Notes: a model not told the origin generated them from the sequence alone. A stretch of 64,000 nt of DNA from Desarmillaria ectypa (GCA_030407005.1 JAUDYN010000001.1:2232001-2296000), one strand, 5' to 3'; positions 1 to 13,109 are shown, numbered from the stretch's first letter. A program made the numbers and translations.

Positions 1-622
1 GTTTCGTTCCGAAGGGTGGCGACCTAGTCTCAGCCAAGTTCTCGGACGGCTCATGGTACCGCGCTAAAATCCGCCGAGCCTCGCCAATAAAGAAGGAGGC
101 AGAGGTGACCTTCATCGACTATGGAAACCAGGACACAGTACCATTTGCCAACATTAGACCTCTTGATGCTCGGTTCCGCAACTTGCCAGGGCAAGCGCAT
201 GAGGCGCGACTCAGGTAAGCGTCTCCTCTCCCTACTTTGTCATTCTTATTTGTCATTTACCACTGCCATTCACCAGTTTCGTGAAGCTCGTCGACCCTAA
301 CAGTGACTATCACGTGGAGGCGGTTGATCGTTTCCGCGCCCTGTGCGAAGGTCGCAAGTTGGTTGCCAATGTCGATCAGCAAGAGGGCGCGCTCCTTCAT
401 CTCCGACTCATAGATCCCATGGATCCCGCTTCTACCCAGGACCCCTTGTCATGCATCAATGCGGATCTTCTGCGTGATGGACTAGCCACGATAGATCGCA
501 AATGCCGGTACTTGCAATCATATCCGCAGCTCCTCAAGAAACTTCAGTCTTCCGTTCAAGAAGCCAAGCGTGAACGTCTTGGTATGTTCGAGTTTGGGGA
601 CGTCGAGGAAGACGACGATTAG
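1..622 (+). CDS. SND1: Staphylococcal nuclease/Tudor protein SND1 (Tudor-SN), 3' end only
   Basis: This is the C-terminal end of a gene that begins before the window. Reading from base 3 gives a Tudor core with WYRAKI and FIDYGN, the pattern by which Tudor domains bind methylated arginine. An intron at 215-276 (GTAAGC..CAG) splits a serine codon. The second exon encodes the tail of the last SN-like fold around Tudor, and the protein ends in an acidic stretch (FGDVEEDDD). SND1 proteins carry SN-like domains plus this Tudor domain and act in RNA binding, splicing and RNA decay; those functions come from the family, not from this fragment. The upstream SN repeats lie outside the window. Confidence 0.85.
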
Positions 623-806
623 GGAAGTCGTCATGGTTGCACCGTTGATTATATTTCGCCATCAGTAAATCAAAAGTTATTACCATGCTTTCAGGCCTTC
701 TCGATAATTCGAGCATCACTACTGATTCGGCCTGCTTGAAGAGTCTGAAGCTGGTCTCTGCGAAATTTAAAAGGTGCTAGATAGTGCAGCCACTACAGTG
801 CTCGAA

Positions 807-2750
807 TCAGTGGACTATCTCATCAACTTTGAAGCGATTGATACAGAATCCCTGATGAACATCAGCCATTACTGGTGTGCATCATTGGAAGATCTAACGC
901 TTACAGGAGTTACCCATGTTTTACACCCACAACAAACCCCAGCCCAGTCAAAGTTACCAAGTTTCGCGCCACATTTCTTGTTGGGGCATATAATCTTTCC
1001 GGCCAATTCGCCGCTCTCCAAGAACGGCTCCATCCATTTCATCTGTCAGGCTACGCGTCAGGAAAGGAATGCTAGGATGCTCTGACCGCCAGCTTACAGG
1101 TTCCACAAAGTACCCCGAGCATTTGGGATTCATAAGAATAGGCGGGCTTGTTGTGCTGACATTCGATCTAGTATTTGTCTGAATCGGGGTCATCCCCATT
1201 GCGATGGGGTTGCGTAACGCAGCCAGCTTGGGATTAGCATATAACTGTGCTGCCAGGTCTCCGGGACTCGAGTACTGCGTCGTCTCGACTCCAATGGTTC
1301 CATTCTGAGGCGCAGAAGGCGGTTGCCCGGGTTCCGTGTCAGGAGGTGATAATGCGATGACCGCATCAGAAAGACGGCGTCCCAGCATAGTTGCAGCATC
1401 TATCGACGGGACTCTTGCATTATTTGTGGGTGTAAGGTCCGTTTGTGTTATAGTGGACAGGTCCATCTCATCATCGTCCTCGGTTTCAAGTGCAGACATG
1501 GAGAGCGAGTCCATAAGGGTCATCGACAGATTGGTAAAAGGTCGCTTTCGAGTTTCTCCTCCTCCTCCAGAAACCCGGGACTGCGGAGAAGCAGTATTGA
1601 GTTTCGCAGTATTCTCACTGTCATCCTCAGAGGGGTCATCAGTTTCTAGTGCTGACATTGAGAGTGAGTCACCAAGTCCACCGAAAGATAATTGCGATGG
1701 TCGTCTAGGGCGGGCATCACCGCTGGAACCAAGTGTTGATCGTGAATGGCCGATGGAGGAATGTCGAGAAAGTGATTGGTTAGTTGATGATCGTCGCGAT
1801 CCAGCTGGAGTCTGAGATGCTGGTGTTGCAGGACCAAGTTGACCGTGGTCTAGCATATGTTCTCTGGCTGCCAGCTCCTGTCTGATTCGATGGATATGCA
1901 TAGGGATGCTGGACAACTGTACATACGAGAGTCTTACCTGCACATTTTGCAGCGTATACGCCGGCGCGGTCCCACCGGCGTGGCGGGCGTCGAGTCAGAT
2001 GGTGTACGGGGAAACTTTGCGAACATGTCAGTGGGCGGTAGAGTCCCATCGCCATCTGGGGGAACAACAGTTAGCGCCGGGGCGGACGAACGACAAGGAT
2101 GGGTCCTTACTCATGACCTCCTCTACCGCTCGTTCCATATAGAACATTCGAGTCGACTTGTCTTTACGGGATATCCTGAATGAAGCCTTATGGAATAGAT
2201 CTAGCTGGACTAGGAATCCAGGGTTGGGGCTATCGGTAATGAGTACACATCAGCATCATGGAAGAGAGGCAAAACACACTCAATATTCGGTCGCGACTTC
2301 CTAATGAGCTCCAACGCAGCCTCTGGCGTTAAATGACGGGTATACATGAGATACGCCGCTACAAGCGTGACACTGCGGCCTAGAGAACATTCAGTTTTCA
2401 ACCCATAAATCACTTACAGCACCAGTAACTCACTCATTCCAGCCTGGCAATGTACCAACACGCTCCGGCCCTTGTCCAGCTCAGCCTGGATGAAAGTTAT
2501 CGAAGGGAGAAAATGAATCATGATGTCTGCTTCCTCCGTATCGTCAAGTAAAATTTGATGCCGAACAAAAGTCTAACCTTGAAGTTAGAAAACGAAGGGT
2601 TAGATGTGGTAACCGCATACGCACCTCGTGTATGGTTATTCGGCCGCGCATCGCAGTGAGAATGCTAAATATGTGGTTTTGCTTCAAGAGCTCGACGTTG
2701 AGAGCACTTGGGAGGTCTCCTACCCAAAGGCCGGGAATGATTTCGTCCAT
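807..2750 (-). CDS. YVH1: Dual-specificity phosphatase YVH1/DUSP12 with C-terminal zinc-binding domain
   Basis: Eight exons join in frame: 2625-2750, 2434-2572, 2280-2379, 2111-2229, 1938-2055, 1098-1881, 905-1042 and 807-851, giving 522 residues. The start MDEIIPGLWVGDL is the usual DSP opening. The catalytic loop HCQAGMSRS (Cys about 84, Arg about 90) is rebuilt across the intron at 2380-2433. The C-terminal part carries CxxC-type zinc ligands (IRCKMCR, ICPNKKCG, VCCGCKTW) and CSGYFVEP, diagnostic of Yvh1/DUSP12. A Ser-rich linker of about 200 residues, longer than usual, separates the halves. In yeast, Yvh1 is needed for late 60S maturation, releasing Mrt4 through the zinc domain. The last exon is short (GFCINRFKVDE) and is missed if the intron at 852-904 is ignored. 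Confidence 0.92.
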
Positions 2751-3013
2751 GATGGTGAGAGAGTAGTAAGCCAAAAAAAAAACCCGAGACCACTGAAAGC
2801 GTTGATTGAATAGGATTGAGTGATGGCGGTGCCTAGTGAACAACAGTTGCCAACGTGAATTGGTGGGTATCAAATACCGAGGAAAATCAAAAGAGAGAGG
2901 TAGAGTGTAAAGAGAGGCTAAGCAGCAACCTTGCCTAGCCCTGCACACTGACATCACCATCATTTCACGTGGACGGAGCTGACAAAACAGTACAACTAAA
3001 ACATTCAAGCAAC

Positions 3014-5888
3014 TCATTCAAACACCTTTCTAACTACCGTTTCCCAAATCGCCACCGGTTTGTTGACACTAGTGGATCGTTTTTCACATACAGCCAAAGC
3101 AAAGAAAATAAAAAATACAAAGACATACATGGCTTCCGTTAGCGGCAAGTTGAGATCCGCGGGATGACCCTGCCACTCTGTTTATTTAAACCAAATCAAA
3201 ATCAGCTTCGCCATCACGAGCATAGACGGACGGACATACCCTCTGGTTCCTCGGGGTCGTCTATTCCAAATCCAAGTCTCCATGTGATCCCTTGCACGGT
3301 ATTCGTGAGTCTATCATAGCGTCATCAATCTTAAAACACAAGTGCTCAAAGTAAGGAAAGCCAACAAGTCTGGTGGAGCGAGTGTATGGTTCTTCAGATG
3401 TGTCGTCTGACATGAATAAGTTTCTTCATGCCTTCTTTACTATAAAAGGTTCACCTCATTTTGATCTCGGTGTCGATGGTCGAAAAATCTGTCGACTGGC
3501 CACCGACCGTTCCACAATATTCTTGAGGCGTGTCCTTCTTTCCACCGACGACGACAGTTTTGACGCCATCAAGCTTGGACATTGTTATCTGGTACAAAAA
3601 TCCATGCCATGGAAACACTATATAAAGAACGAAAAGACTTACACTAAAGAGCGAGCAGGAACTCGCGCATCTACGCAAGGCGTCACATGTGTAATCAAAA
3701 CAAACAACTTGTACACTTGCCTCCCATTCGACACAATCACGACCTCGCTAGGTTTGAACAAGGGTTCCACAGGAGGTCCTTCGCTGAACGGCTGGCACTC
3801 CTGTCCCAGCCTGAGCAGACAAAATCATCACTAGCTGCAAACAAGGACAATGAGCCTACCAACCTAGGACTGAACGTATCAGCATGCCCATTAATACTCA
3901 GATTGACCACAGGACGAAGCCAGTGATAATCAGCCGGGAACGGTACATGCGAGGCATTCGTCCATTGCTGAGGGCTATAAGAAAGCAGCTCCTCCGGATC
4001 GGCACCGTCAAGAATCTTTTTAACGATTAACTGGGCTAGAGGTCCAGCGCGTGTTTTGCTGTCCAGACCTGCTTGAGGCTCGGTGGATTCCTTGGGACCT
4101 ATGATCTTCGGCTGGTCAGCTATTGGACCTTTCCACAAAATGGTCGGTACGTTACAATGCGGCGAAGCCACTACAAGGATATTAGCAGTCAGCTAACCGA
4201 TATGGAAAGTAATGCTCACATGAGCAATGCAGATGTATCCTGCGCAGGAAAATGAACATTATAAGCCTTGTCTGTCATAAAAGATTGCATACCGCCACCG
4301 TTATTTGTCTGCATTCGTAAGTAAAGACACGGACAAGGGTTATACACGAAAGATACGAACCACGTCTACCACTAGGCGCTTAGCCCCCAATGACTTTAGG
4401 CCATTCAGACCAGACAGCAAGCTAGACTGGAACGTCGAGAAACTCTGAGCTGCGAAGCTTCCAAGAGCAAGTACTCCTGTGATCTTATCATCGAGTAGAT
4501 AAAACTGCGCCACACTATAACTCTCATTCAGCGCCGGTTGGGTGGGCTTCAGCTCCTCTGGCAGCTTGATGTCGGTAGGGGGAAGAGCATCTACGATGAC
4601 ATTCATCGGGTGTCTTCGCGCGTCTCTAGGATCAACGGGAGGCTGCTGCTGGAAGTAAGCTATCGGTTTTTCAACGTCCAAACCATCACCATAGGCATCA
4701 TATCCATTAGTGTGTTTCCCCGCAAGGCAGTTGTTCGCTCGATAAGACTCGAAATCTGTGAAATTCTTCGAGTTGGAGCCAAAGCGAGACATATACGGGA
4801 TCTACAGTTTTTTTTTTTTGTTTGAATAAAAATGCACCGTCGTAGAGGGAAGCCTTACTGTGACGGTATCAATCGATGTGCTATTCGCGCGCTGGATTGT
4901 CAGCTCGACAGCATCTACGAGCGGATGCGTCTGTTGGGCAAAGTTTCCCATCATGTACTCCCAACCGTCTCGGCCGCGGTGGTACGAGGCGAAGAAACTA
5001 TATATCAAGATGAGCACACACACACATAAGTCAAATTAATAATGCACGCACGAATTCTGACGGGTCCCGAGTGATTGATAGCTTCCGGTAACTTGTGCAT
5101 TGGCGTTGACAGCTACAAATGGATCTTGGCCATCAATAAGGAGGACTCGAGCCCCAGAGAGCTAAATATAAAATTATTATTGAGTGACGGATAATGGCGG
5201 GTGGGAGATGAAAGGGAACTGACGGACTCGAGCTTTCCTTTGAGCGTCCCAGGTAATCGTTTCTGCCAATACTCGATCTCGTCCCCGAATTCTGCCGAGG
5301 CGACGGAGAAGGCCTCTGGGGCTATATGAACGTGTTGGGCGCCCGTTGTATCGGAAAGAAGCACGAGCGGTGTCGGGATGTAGGATACGTAGAGAGCTGT
5401 ACCGAGTGAGCGCCAGATTGTCTGCTATTAGATGAAAGGAACTGACAGTCGTAGCAGTAATTCAATACGACGCAGTGTCCGTCATTGACGCGTTTAAAAG
5501 TCCGGAAGAGGTCGAGATGGAGATCAAGCTCGGAAGTGTGATGATCCTGGAAGCTGATCCTCTGGAGGTTGGCATGGAGGTCTTCGTGCACGTCGTCTTG
5601 GAAAGGCTTTGGTGCTTGGATCTGATAGTTTACTGAAGTATGGAATGCGAGGGTCTTGTTCAGGACCTCGATAGTCTAGGAGAAGATGAGTATCCTTCTG
5701 TTGAATATTTATCGTGTGAGCAATACATTGGCCTTGAGTATTGGATCGACGGGAGCCAGGGAGATACAAGCTCGCGCCTGGATTGGGGTGACCCATTTCT
5801 TGCCTGAAATTGCTGCGCAAGCATCCTTTGGAGGTCTCGCTGCAATAAGAGTGGCTAGGAGAAATGGGGCCAACTTGAACCAGGCCAT
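3014..5888 (-). CDS. Secreted fungal peptidase S41 (tail-specific protease-like)
   Basis: A multi-exon gene starts at ATG 5888 with a hydrophobic signal peptide (MAWFKLAPFLLATLIAA) and ends at a TGA at 3014-3016. Exons encode blocks typical of fungal S41 family proteins: CAAISGKKWVTPIQARAC near the N-terminus, a middle region with RVNDGHCV, then VVDVTNNGGG, SNGRCASSCSLF, which holds the expected catalytic Ser of the ClpP/crotonase-type core, and a C-terminus with GITWRLGFGID and WQGHPADLNLPLTE. The last intron joins LTEA(I) to VNKPVAIWETV. Fungal members are predicted secreted or vacuolar endopeptidases, and some homologues lie in RiPP clusters (UstP); no such cluster is visible here. It is head-to-head with the HAD gene (215 bp between ATGs). 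Confidence 0.85.
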
Positions 5889-6103
5889 GGCAGCCAGCAA
5901 GGTAGAATTACGGACCGAATATCCGGTATGTGTCTGTCACCGTTGTCGTCGCGTCTGTTCAACTTGGCATGGCTTACTTGCTACCCGTCGTGCGGAAAAG
6001 ACCCGGATTTTATTTTATTTTTTACGTAGAACTTTATCAAGCCAAGGTCACCGTCTACCCCATAAGAACTTGTGAATGAAAGCTTACGTGAAGGGCGGAC
6101 GAC

Positions 6104-7033
6104 ATGTCCATCCGACTCGTCACCTTTGACGCTCTCTTCACTCTGATAAACTTACGAGAACCCGTACATGTCCAATATGCACGCGCTTTCAAGCCCTACC
6201 TTGGCGAGCTCGACCCCGACGCTGTGAAATCCTCTTTCAAAATAGGCAAATTATCTCTATCGCAATTAGCTGTTGTAATAACAGGGATACAGCACTGGCG
6301 GCGCTGCAGAAGGAACGACCGGCATACGACAAGGGTAACAACTCTTGGTGGTCAGAAGTGATACGCAGGACGGCATTGGGCGCAAAGGCTGATTCTACTG
6401 GTAGAGTCGTTTGTTGATTATCATCATGGCGGCTTTACAGTCAGCAGCTCTCGACAAGTCTTTGCAGGATATCGTGAATGCGCTTATGCACCGGTTCAGC
6501 TCAAGGGAAGGATACAAGGCGTATGATGGTGCCATTCCCCTTGGTTCGTCTACACCATGGTTCTTACCTACAATCTCACGCCTATCTCAGTTGAAGAGCT
6601 GCATTCTCGAGGCATCCGAACAGCTGTGATAAGCAACTCTGATTCACGGACTCGTACGTATTGAGCTTGATGATATTCTCTGCTGACATGTGGGCAGGAT
6701 CTGTGCTCAAGGACCTCGGATTTCCTAAATATCTGGATCCGATTGTTCTGAGCGAGGAAGAGGGCATTGAGAAGCCATGCAAGGAAATTTTTATTCGGGC
6801 GTTGGAGACTATTAATCGAAACACGAATCCGCCTATAGAGTTGAGGGAATGCCTTCACGTCGGAGACGAACTGGAATGGTGAGAGAGAGAAATTTTATGG
6901 TTCAGGCGGTCTAACAGAAGAGTACAGTGACTACTATGGCGGACGTGATGCTGGTATGGAAAGTTTATTGGTTCGAGGGGAAGAATTAAATCAAGTTCTA
7001 GCATGGATAGACCGTCGTAAATACACAGAGTAA
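6104..7033 (+). CDS. HAD-like hydrolase (HDHD3 type)
   Basis: The start VTFDALFTL carries the HAD nucleophile Asp. The second Asp of the usual DxD is absent, as in HDHD3-like members. Later exons give ISNSDSRT (motif II), KPCKEIFIRALE (motif III Lys) and CLHVGDELEWDYYGG (motif IV), ending QVLAWIDRRKYTE. The first intron appears to be GC-AG (6246-6284, 39 nt), because no GT donor can join FKI to the conserved ALAALQKERPAYDKG block. Other introns start near 6401, 6545, 6655 and 6880. The substrate cannot be inferred. It converges with the bS6m gene; the two stops are only 52 bp apart. Confidence 0.85.
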
Positions 7034-7085
7034 AAACGTAAAAAATGTACGTGACCGACCTCCACGGACTCGGGCAAGTTTCGGT

Positions 7086-7561
7086 CTACAGTATCTGATC
7101 TCCTGGGTGTATGAGACTACGGCCTTTAGCGGCAACATCTTCGATTTTCTGGCCTTGCTTGAGGACCGTCCAACGAATGACGAGTGGGTCCTGGCGGAGG
7201 ACGCGGTTGAGGGAGCGAAGGGTACGAGGTGAAGTGTCAAAATGAAGCGACCAGTAACTGCAAGAATTATCAGAAAGAAAGAAAAAAGAAAGAATAAAAA
7301 GAAAAAAAAAAGGTTTGGATACTAACTCTCCAAGTTTGTGGGTGACGCTGTGGCGGTGCATACGGTGTGGCAGAACATGAGTACCCCAAGACTCAATTTT
7401 ACGGACGACTCCGCCGGCATTCATAATATGGTTGGCTGTCTGTGATACGAGGGCTTTTATCCTGGCCTACAAGAATGTAAGTTGGGTTCAAGGTTAGATG
7501 AGAGAAAACATACATATTCTTGATTATGTGCAGCAATGCATACCATTTGGTAGAGCGGCAT
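7086..7561 (-). CDS. MRP17: Mitochondrial small-subunit ribosomal protein bS6m (MRP17)
   Basis: Three exons give about 119 residues. Exon 1 encodes MPLYQMVCIAAHNQEY, the typical S6 opening strand. Exon 2 carries GGVVRKIESWG and the third exon YWSLHFDTSPRTLRSL and DPLVIRWTVLK, matching the S6 fold with its final RxxVLK strand. The join at the second intron splits an Asp codon. bS6m sits on the mitoribosome small-subunit platform. The start is the first ATG and matches the family. The gene is divergent from the Mei2-like gene with 462 bp between start codons. A longer minus-strand open frame to 8025 is only partly coding. Confidence 0.85.
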
Positions 7562-8023
7562 GGTGTTGAAGAAGAAAAGGCACGTACGATCACATGATAC
7601 ATATAAATTAGCTTTCGACTTCCATCCTCGGAGTCGAGGACGTATTTACTTCTGTGGACTATCTGGGAAATTCCGATAGAGTGGCGTAAAGACGCCTCAT
7701 GTCCGACGTTGGAAGGCAACATGCATGAGGACTGGCGGTAGTGACGTGTACGGAACGAAAATCGCTGGGAAAGGGAGCTGATTAGGCTATTTAGTACGTT
7801 GTTTGCGTTGTCTTTTCCGTTAATTTTCGTGCATTTTGAAATTTTTAGCGGGAAGACATGGAGGTACTTGACGACGGCGTTTCCGAAGACCGCGAATCGA
7901 TTGCCTTGACGTGAATTAGATGCAATCAACAATTCTTCTATTCTCGTTTCAAATCTGTCTACTTTATTACCTTCTTCCTTATATCCAGCAACCACCAACG
8001 CCTTTTTTTTTTTATCTCTCTTC

Positions 8024-10541
8024 ATGGCTCACCGTAAACGCGAACACCCACCTCGTCTTCAACATTCTCCGTCTTTGCCAAACATTTGGTAAGTTTTCGG
8101 TTAAATTTGAATAATGTAATTTTTACAATATTTTCTAGGTTCCCGCCTCATTCAGGACCGCTCCCTGCAAAGTTGAATGCCATTCCCCGAGACAACCTTC
8201 ATCTTCCCGCCACTCCACCGGCACTGACGACATCTTTCTCGCTTCCCCGGCCCGCTGATACACCAAAGGCAAAGAATGCGCGCCCTCATGTACACAGCAA
8301 GTTACTCACCCCGCCCCTCACCCCGTCGTCCAGTATTCGCACCGCCGACTCGCTAGACGACGCGACCACCGTTAAACAACGCGCTAATCCCGACGCGACT
8401 CGATTCCTTCTAGTCAGTGATCATTCTGCCACCTTTCCCGTGACTAACACGCCTCAGATTAGCAACATTTCGCGCACCGTAAAGACAGAGACACTCAGCC
8501 AACTTTTTTCTTCCTATCTCTCTGCAGAAACTCTCGGAAGGCTACCAGGCTCGTCTTCTGAGAACCGTCCCCCAGCCAACGAACGCCAGTCCTCGACGTT
8601 TAAAAACGTGCCAATCACCGACTCTCCGATCAAGGGCGTGTTTGTTCGTTATGTACAGTCCAAAGGCATCGTCGTCCTTGCCTTTTTCGATGTCAGATAC
8701 GCTCAAGCTGCTCACACCCTTCTCGCCACCCGTTCCACAGATCTCCTCGACATCTGTGCAGATGATAGTTGGTTCCGTTGCCGTTATCTCACCCCAAATC
8801 AGACTGTTCAGCTTACCGGTGACTCAAATTTTCTCAAGGCTGTCAGTGCCGCTTTTTACATCTCCGTACAAGGCACAGACGAGCAGGATGATTCGGAAAA
8901 TTCTTCCCGGAAACGACCCATCGACGTCGACACCCTCTTACAGCTGCTCGAGTCCTTTGGCGCTATTCACTCTGTTAACCTCGTCGACTCGCTTAACGAT
9001 GACTTGGTAGGTTTTTGACTTCTCCTACCGCCTCGTCTTACCTTCCCTCAGTGCTTCAAAAATTATCACATCGAGTACTGTGACTTTCGTGACGCCGACG
9101 CTGCCTATGCCGCGCTGGACGGCAAAATCCTTTTTGGCATGAATCTTCAAGTCTTTGGCCGCGAAGAGCCTCGATCAGAAGGCACTGATGGTGCTGCTGT
9201 TCCGTTTCCAAGTGGCGAAGACTCGACGGGTACCTTACTGCAATTTGGACGGAGATCCCAGACCCGTGAACGCTTCGTCTTTCCGCTGCCCATTAATACC
9301 CAGACCAAGCCTGACGACGAAGACGACGACCGCACTCTCGTCTGGTCGTCCAGTTCGCCTACCTTTTTCTACACATCCCCTCCGTCCGATGATTTATCCG
9401 AGCATTCGGCAACCAAAGACATCGGCCCGTCACTTCCTGACAGCGAGCCAGGCCCGTTCTACGCCGCCCACCCTGAGTTTTATTACGACGGCCCGCCTAT
9501 GCCGTATCCCGCCCCATATCCCTACCCGCCCACTTCCCCCGGCCCGATGTACCCCACATCCCCAGTCCTGGGCTTCGGGCCGGCCTATGACGACCCCCAC
9601 CGCCTCGCAGCAGCCATGAACGGCCTCTCCTGGGGACCTCCTGCCACATTCGGTCCCCGCCCTCCGGAATTTTGGCATCCTGGTCCAAGTTTCTTCCACA
9701 ATCCCGTTCCAGAAGGGCCAGCTTACCCCGCCGACGCGTCCCCGGAGCCGCTTCTCCCATCAAGGAACCGATCACTTCATAAAACAAATCCCGGCGTTGC
9801 AAAGGATGAACAGCAAGGTGCTCGCAACCAGCTCGACCTCGCCCTCATCGAGAACGGTGGCGACACCCGTACAACCGTCATGATCAAAAATATTCCCAAT
9901 AAAATGTCAGACAGGGATCTCATGTCGTTTATTGACAAAGTCTGTCCGAGGAGGATTGATTTTATGTATCTCAGGATGGATTTCAAAAATGGTGTGTGTC
10001 TGCTTTCCTTCCATAATCTTCTCACTCACCCGTACCCAGGATGCAATGTCGGATACGCATTTGTCAACTTTATCCAAGTCGAGGATCTATTATTATTCGC
10101 CAAGAAACGACTGGGACAAAAATGGCATGCACTACGATTCTTGCGATCTCAACCCTCCTGCTGATTTAGCTCCAACAGGAACATGTTCTCCAGCGAAAAA
10201 GTGCTCCAGATGAGTTATGCCAATTATCAGTACGTTATATTCCTAACCAGCATAATGCGATCTGATCCTCGCGTAGAGGAAAAGAAGCCCTCGTTGAAAA
10301 ATTCAAAAACTCGTGTATCATGGATGAGCAGGAGGCATGGCAACCCAAGATATTCTACTCTGCAGGCCCGGACCAGGGCTTACCGGAGCCGTTCCCCTCC
10401 CCGACGCATATGAAGCGCAAGGAGAGGAGTCTGCACAATCGGGGGACGCTATTTGCTACGGCCGACAGTGGTGGGAGGGGTGTGAGGCAGGATCATCGCC
10501 CCAAAGTGCCGCTAACAAAAAGAGCTGGTGTCCATCGGTGA
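8024..10541 (+). CDS. Mei2-like RNA-binding protein (RRM_2 domain)
   Basis: I place the start at ATG 8024 (MAHRKREHPPRLQ), joined across an intron near 8090-8149 to FPPHSGPLPAK; a pyrimidine tract precedes the ATG. The N-terminal half is Pro/Ser/Thr-rich. It contains an RRM-like block (GVFVRYVQSKGIVVLAFFD) and a second with YHIEYCDFRDADAAYAAL. The C-terminus carries the Mei2-type RRM: TTVMIKNIPNKMSDRDL, then VGYAFVNF and KVLQMSYANYQGKEALVEKF. A Tyr/Pro-rich segment lies between. Mei2 in fission yeast promotes meiosis through RNA binding; the role here is inferred. Joining the last RRM needs a GC-AG intron at 10125-10178. Reading through instead gives a stop at 10164 and a truncated RRM. Confidence 0.85.
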
Positions 10542-10860
10542 TCCAACAAATATGTATGTTGCTCATGTGTTTTAAATGTTGTGTTTAATAGTTGCTTTCT
10601 GTGTATGTTTCTTTCCTATGCCTAATCAATTGTACCTCATGCTTACGAAATTCTCGATCACCCGATCTTGCCAATTATACGCGTCGACCGAGGAAATAGT
10701 TGGACATGGCGCCCGTGACGCTCCTATTTATACCTCTGCATCTTCTGACCATTACATGCACCATGTTTGGATTCTCCATTACGGACTACGCAGTCTGTGT
10801 GTACTTATAATTATTTCCGTCGACAGCATGTGAACGGAATTCCTTCCTGCACATACCACC
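10542..10860 (+). promoter_or_regulatory. Intergenic region with TATA-like box upstream of the FNT transporter
   Basis: This 319-bp gap between two plus-strand genes contains TATTTATA at 10725-10732, about 130 bp before the transporter ATG, in a usable position for a fungal TATA box. The first part should hold the 3' UTR of the Mei2-like gene. No other element is recognised. Confidence 0.35.
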
Positions 10861-12349
10861 ATGGACACCTCTCCTACACTGAGCCCCGCCCACGTCGCGA
10901 TGTACATGGTCGAGAGCGGCGTTGCGAAGCACAGAGATCGGTATGAGAATATTTTCTTCAAAGCCGTATGTCGCTCGATCCTAGTAGTCCACATGGTACT
11001 GATACCCACTATGTGGCAGGTCCTCGCTGGCGTGATGCTCTCTTTTGGCGGCCTCTTGTCCGAAATCATCTCTGGCGGAGCGACTGCACTCACACAGTCA
11101 GATCCTGGAATCGTGAAGATCCTGGGTGGGTTTGTCTTTCCTGTTGGTTTGGTCATGTAAGTAGCTGCAGTGAGGTCGTGGTCATTTACTTCAGCTCTCT
11201 CTTCGCAGGATCGTGCTCCAGGGCCTCGAACTACTCACGAGCAACATGATGGTAAGTCTTTCCTGCACCAGTGACCAACACTTTCGGTCGCCGTCAGGTA
11301 TTTCCCATGGCTATTATCAAAGGCGCCATCCCGTGGTGGAGTCTCCCCATCAACTTCGTCCTTGGTAAGTACTACATTGCGGCTTTCGGGTTTCTCACCC
11401 ATGATGACGTCCCTGTAGTGACTTTTGGGAACCTCGTCGGGAGCCTCTTCTTCGCAGCCATCCTCGTTAAATGTACGTACTGCATGCTCTCTCACCGTAT
11501 CCACTGGCATCTACGAGGCTGGCTCACATGATATTGCAGACAGCGGGATCGTATCGACGGAACCTTACTCGTCCTATATTCAGACGTTCACAATGTAAGC
11601 TTCTTTAATCCACTTCAAAGGCCGTGATAGTATTAAATTTAACTATTATCTACTAGTCGCAAAGCTGTTGAACCCCATTGGCACCAGATATTTTTGAGAG
11701 GGATCGGATGCAACTGGCTCGTATGCGTGGCAATTTGGGTAAACGTGTCATCATCCTTCTCCCCGTGGGGTTTTCTCACTAGCACCGCAGCAAGCCGCTG
11801 GAGCTAGGGATACCATATCAAAGGTAAGGGTGCTCAATTGAATTTGGTCTATCTAACCTGTCGTGATTTGCAGATAGTCGCCATTTGGATTCCCATTTGG
11901 GTAAGTCTAGGAATTGAAGAAAAACGATTGTGGGGCTAACGGTTTTGATAGGTTTTTGTCGCGTGCTCGTTTGATCACGGTGAGTCAGGGTTATTTATCG
12001 ATAAGAGTTAATGTTCATCGTGGATAGTGGTTGCTAACATGTTCTCGGTACCTCTTGGGATCATGTTCGGCGCAGACGTAAGTTTTCCTATCGTTTAGCC
12101 AGGGTATTTTTGTTCATATTCCTTGTCGAAGCTCACCGTCGCTGAGTACATTCGCAAGTAAACTTTGGTGCTTCTCACCGGGCATGCGACGTGTTCTGAT
12201 GTTCATGTAGATCTCTAATTGCTGCCTATCTTGGAAACATGGTGGGTGCGCTACTAGTCGCACTCCCAGCAACGTATTTTTACCTGAAGGATTATGACGC
12301 GGGTGGATTGAGAGCAGCCGAGAAAGGAGATTTCATGTCTGCGATCTGA
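10861..12349 (+). CDS. Formate/nitrite transporter (FNT family)
   Basis: The protein of roughly 290 residues is assembled from many exons. It starts MDTSPTLSPAHVAMYMVE and carries the FNT signatures: LAGVMLSFGGLLSEII (first helix), GFVFPVGLVMIVLQG, ELLTSNMM, INFVLVTFGNLVGSL, a middle exon run IVAIWIPIWVFVACSFDH, and VVANMFSVPLGIMFGAD. Six membrane helices are expected, forming a pentameric channel in the plasma membrane. Fungal members import nitrite or formate (Aspergillus NitA is the known example). No nitrate or nitrite reductase gene lies nearby, so the substrate is open. From about 11.7 to 12.2 kb the gene is cut into exons of only about 27-50 nt. Confidence 0.88.
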
Positions 12350-13109
12350 GAGAACAGTACGGACGACGTTGACACTAAACGCATTTGATCGTTGTCGTGT
12401 GTACTTATGGATATTCTTGTCTCGTCGAATCTATGGTTACTACTTCAATATATGGTTTCGTAAAGTCCTGTGTCATTTAAGAAGGAGTCGCCCATATGAA
12501 GACAGGAAGAAGTTCACAGACATACCCATGGTCCAGCCCTCGAAAGGCGTGTCATGGCGGCATCCGAAGATAAATATTCCACGATCTTACACAGCCTTAA
12601 AATTTTCTTGGTCATAAGGATTCCAGTCCCTGAAGTCAGAGAGCCAATCAATAATCACCAATCACTTCTATTGCATGCCGATGCCCTCCGTGAGGGAGAA
12701 CTTCGGAATTGCCATATCAATGCCCTGATTCAACATCTTCAGGTTCTCGTCGGGCTCTATACTAGGGTAACAGTGAGTTTAAATATGAAGCAATGTACGT
12801 ATCAGGTAACGCAGTCCAAAGGCATGTTGATAGATGATCGCAAATAAGTGAAAGCCTCAAATCCATAGCAAGTCTGTCCTCAAGCTCGTCACTTTGCAAG
12901 GATAGCGAGAACTTCATCTTACGGCCCGACTCGCCGACACCCCCCAAAAGGTAATTTCATGGCGCACAGTAGGATCGATGCACGTGGATGTGCTGTACCT
13001 ACTAACTGAGTTGTTATAGACAATGTTGCCGCTCGCGGTACTGTTCCGGACTATATTTCAATCGTTAGCTCAAATGACCTACCCGTCAGGGCTCAGGAGC
13101 TGACATATT

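Noticed and set aside
1336..1815. Long plus-strand open frame of 159 codons
   Set aside because: Antisense shadow of the Ser-rich exon of YVH1. The minus-strand frame carries the conserved family sequence.
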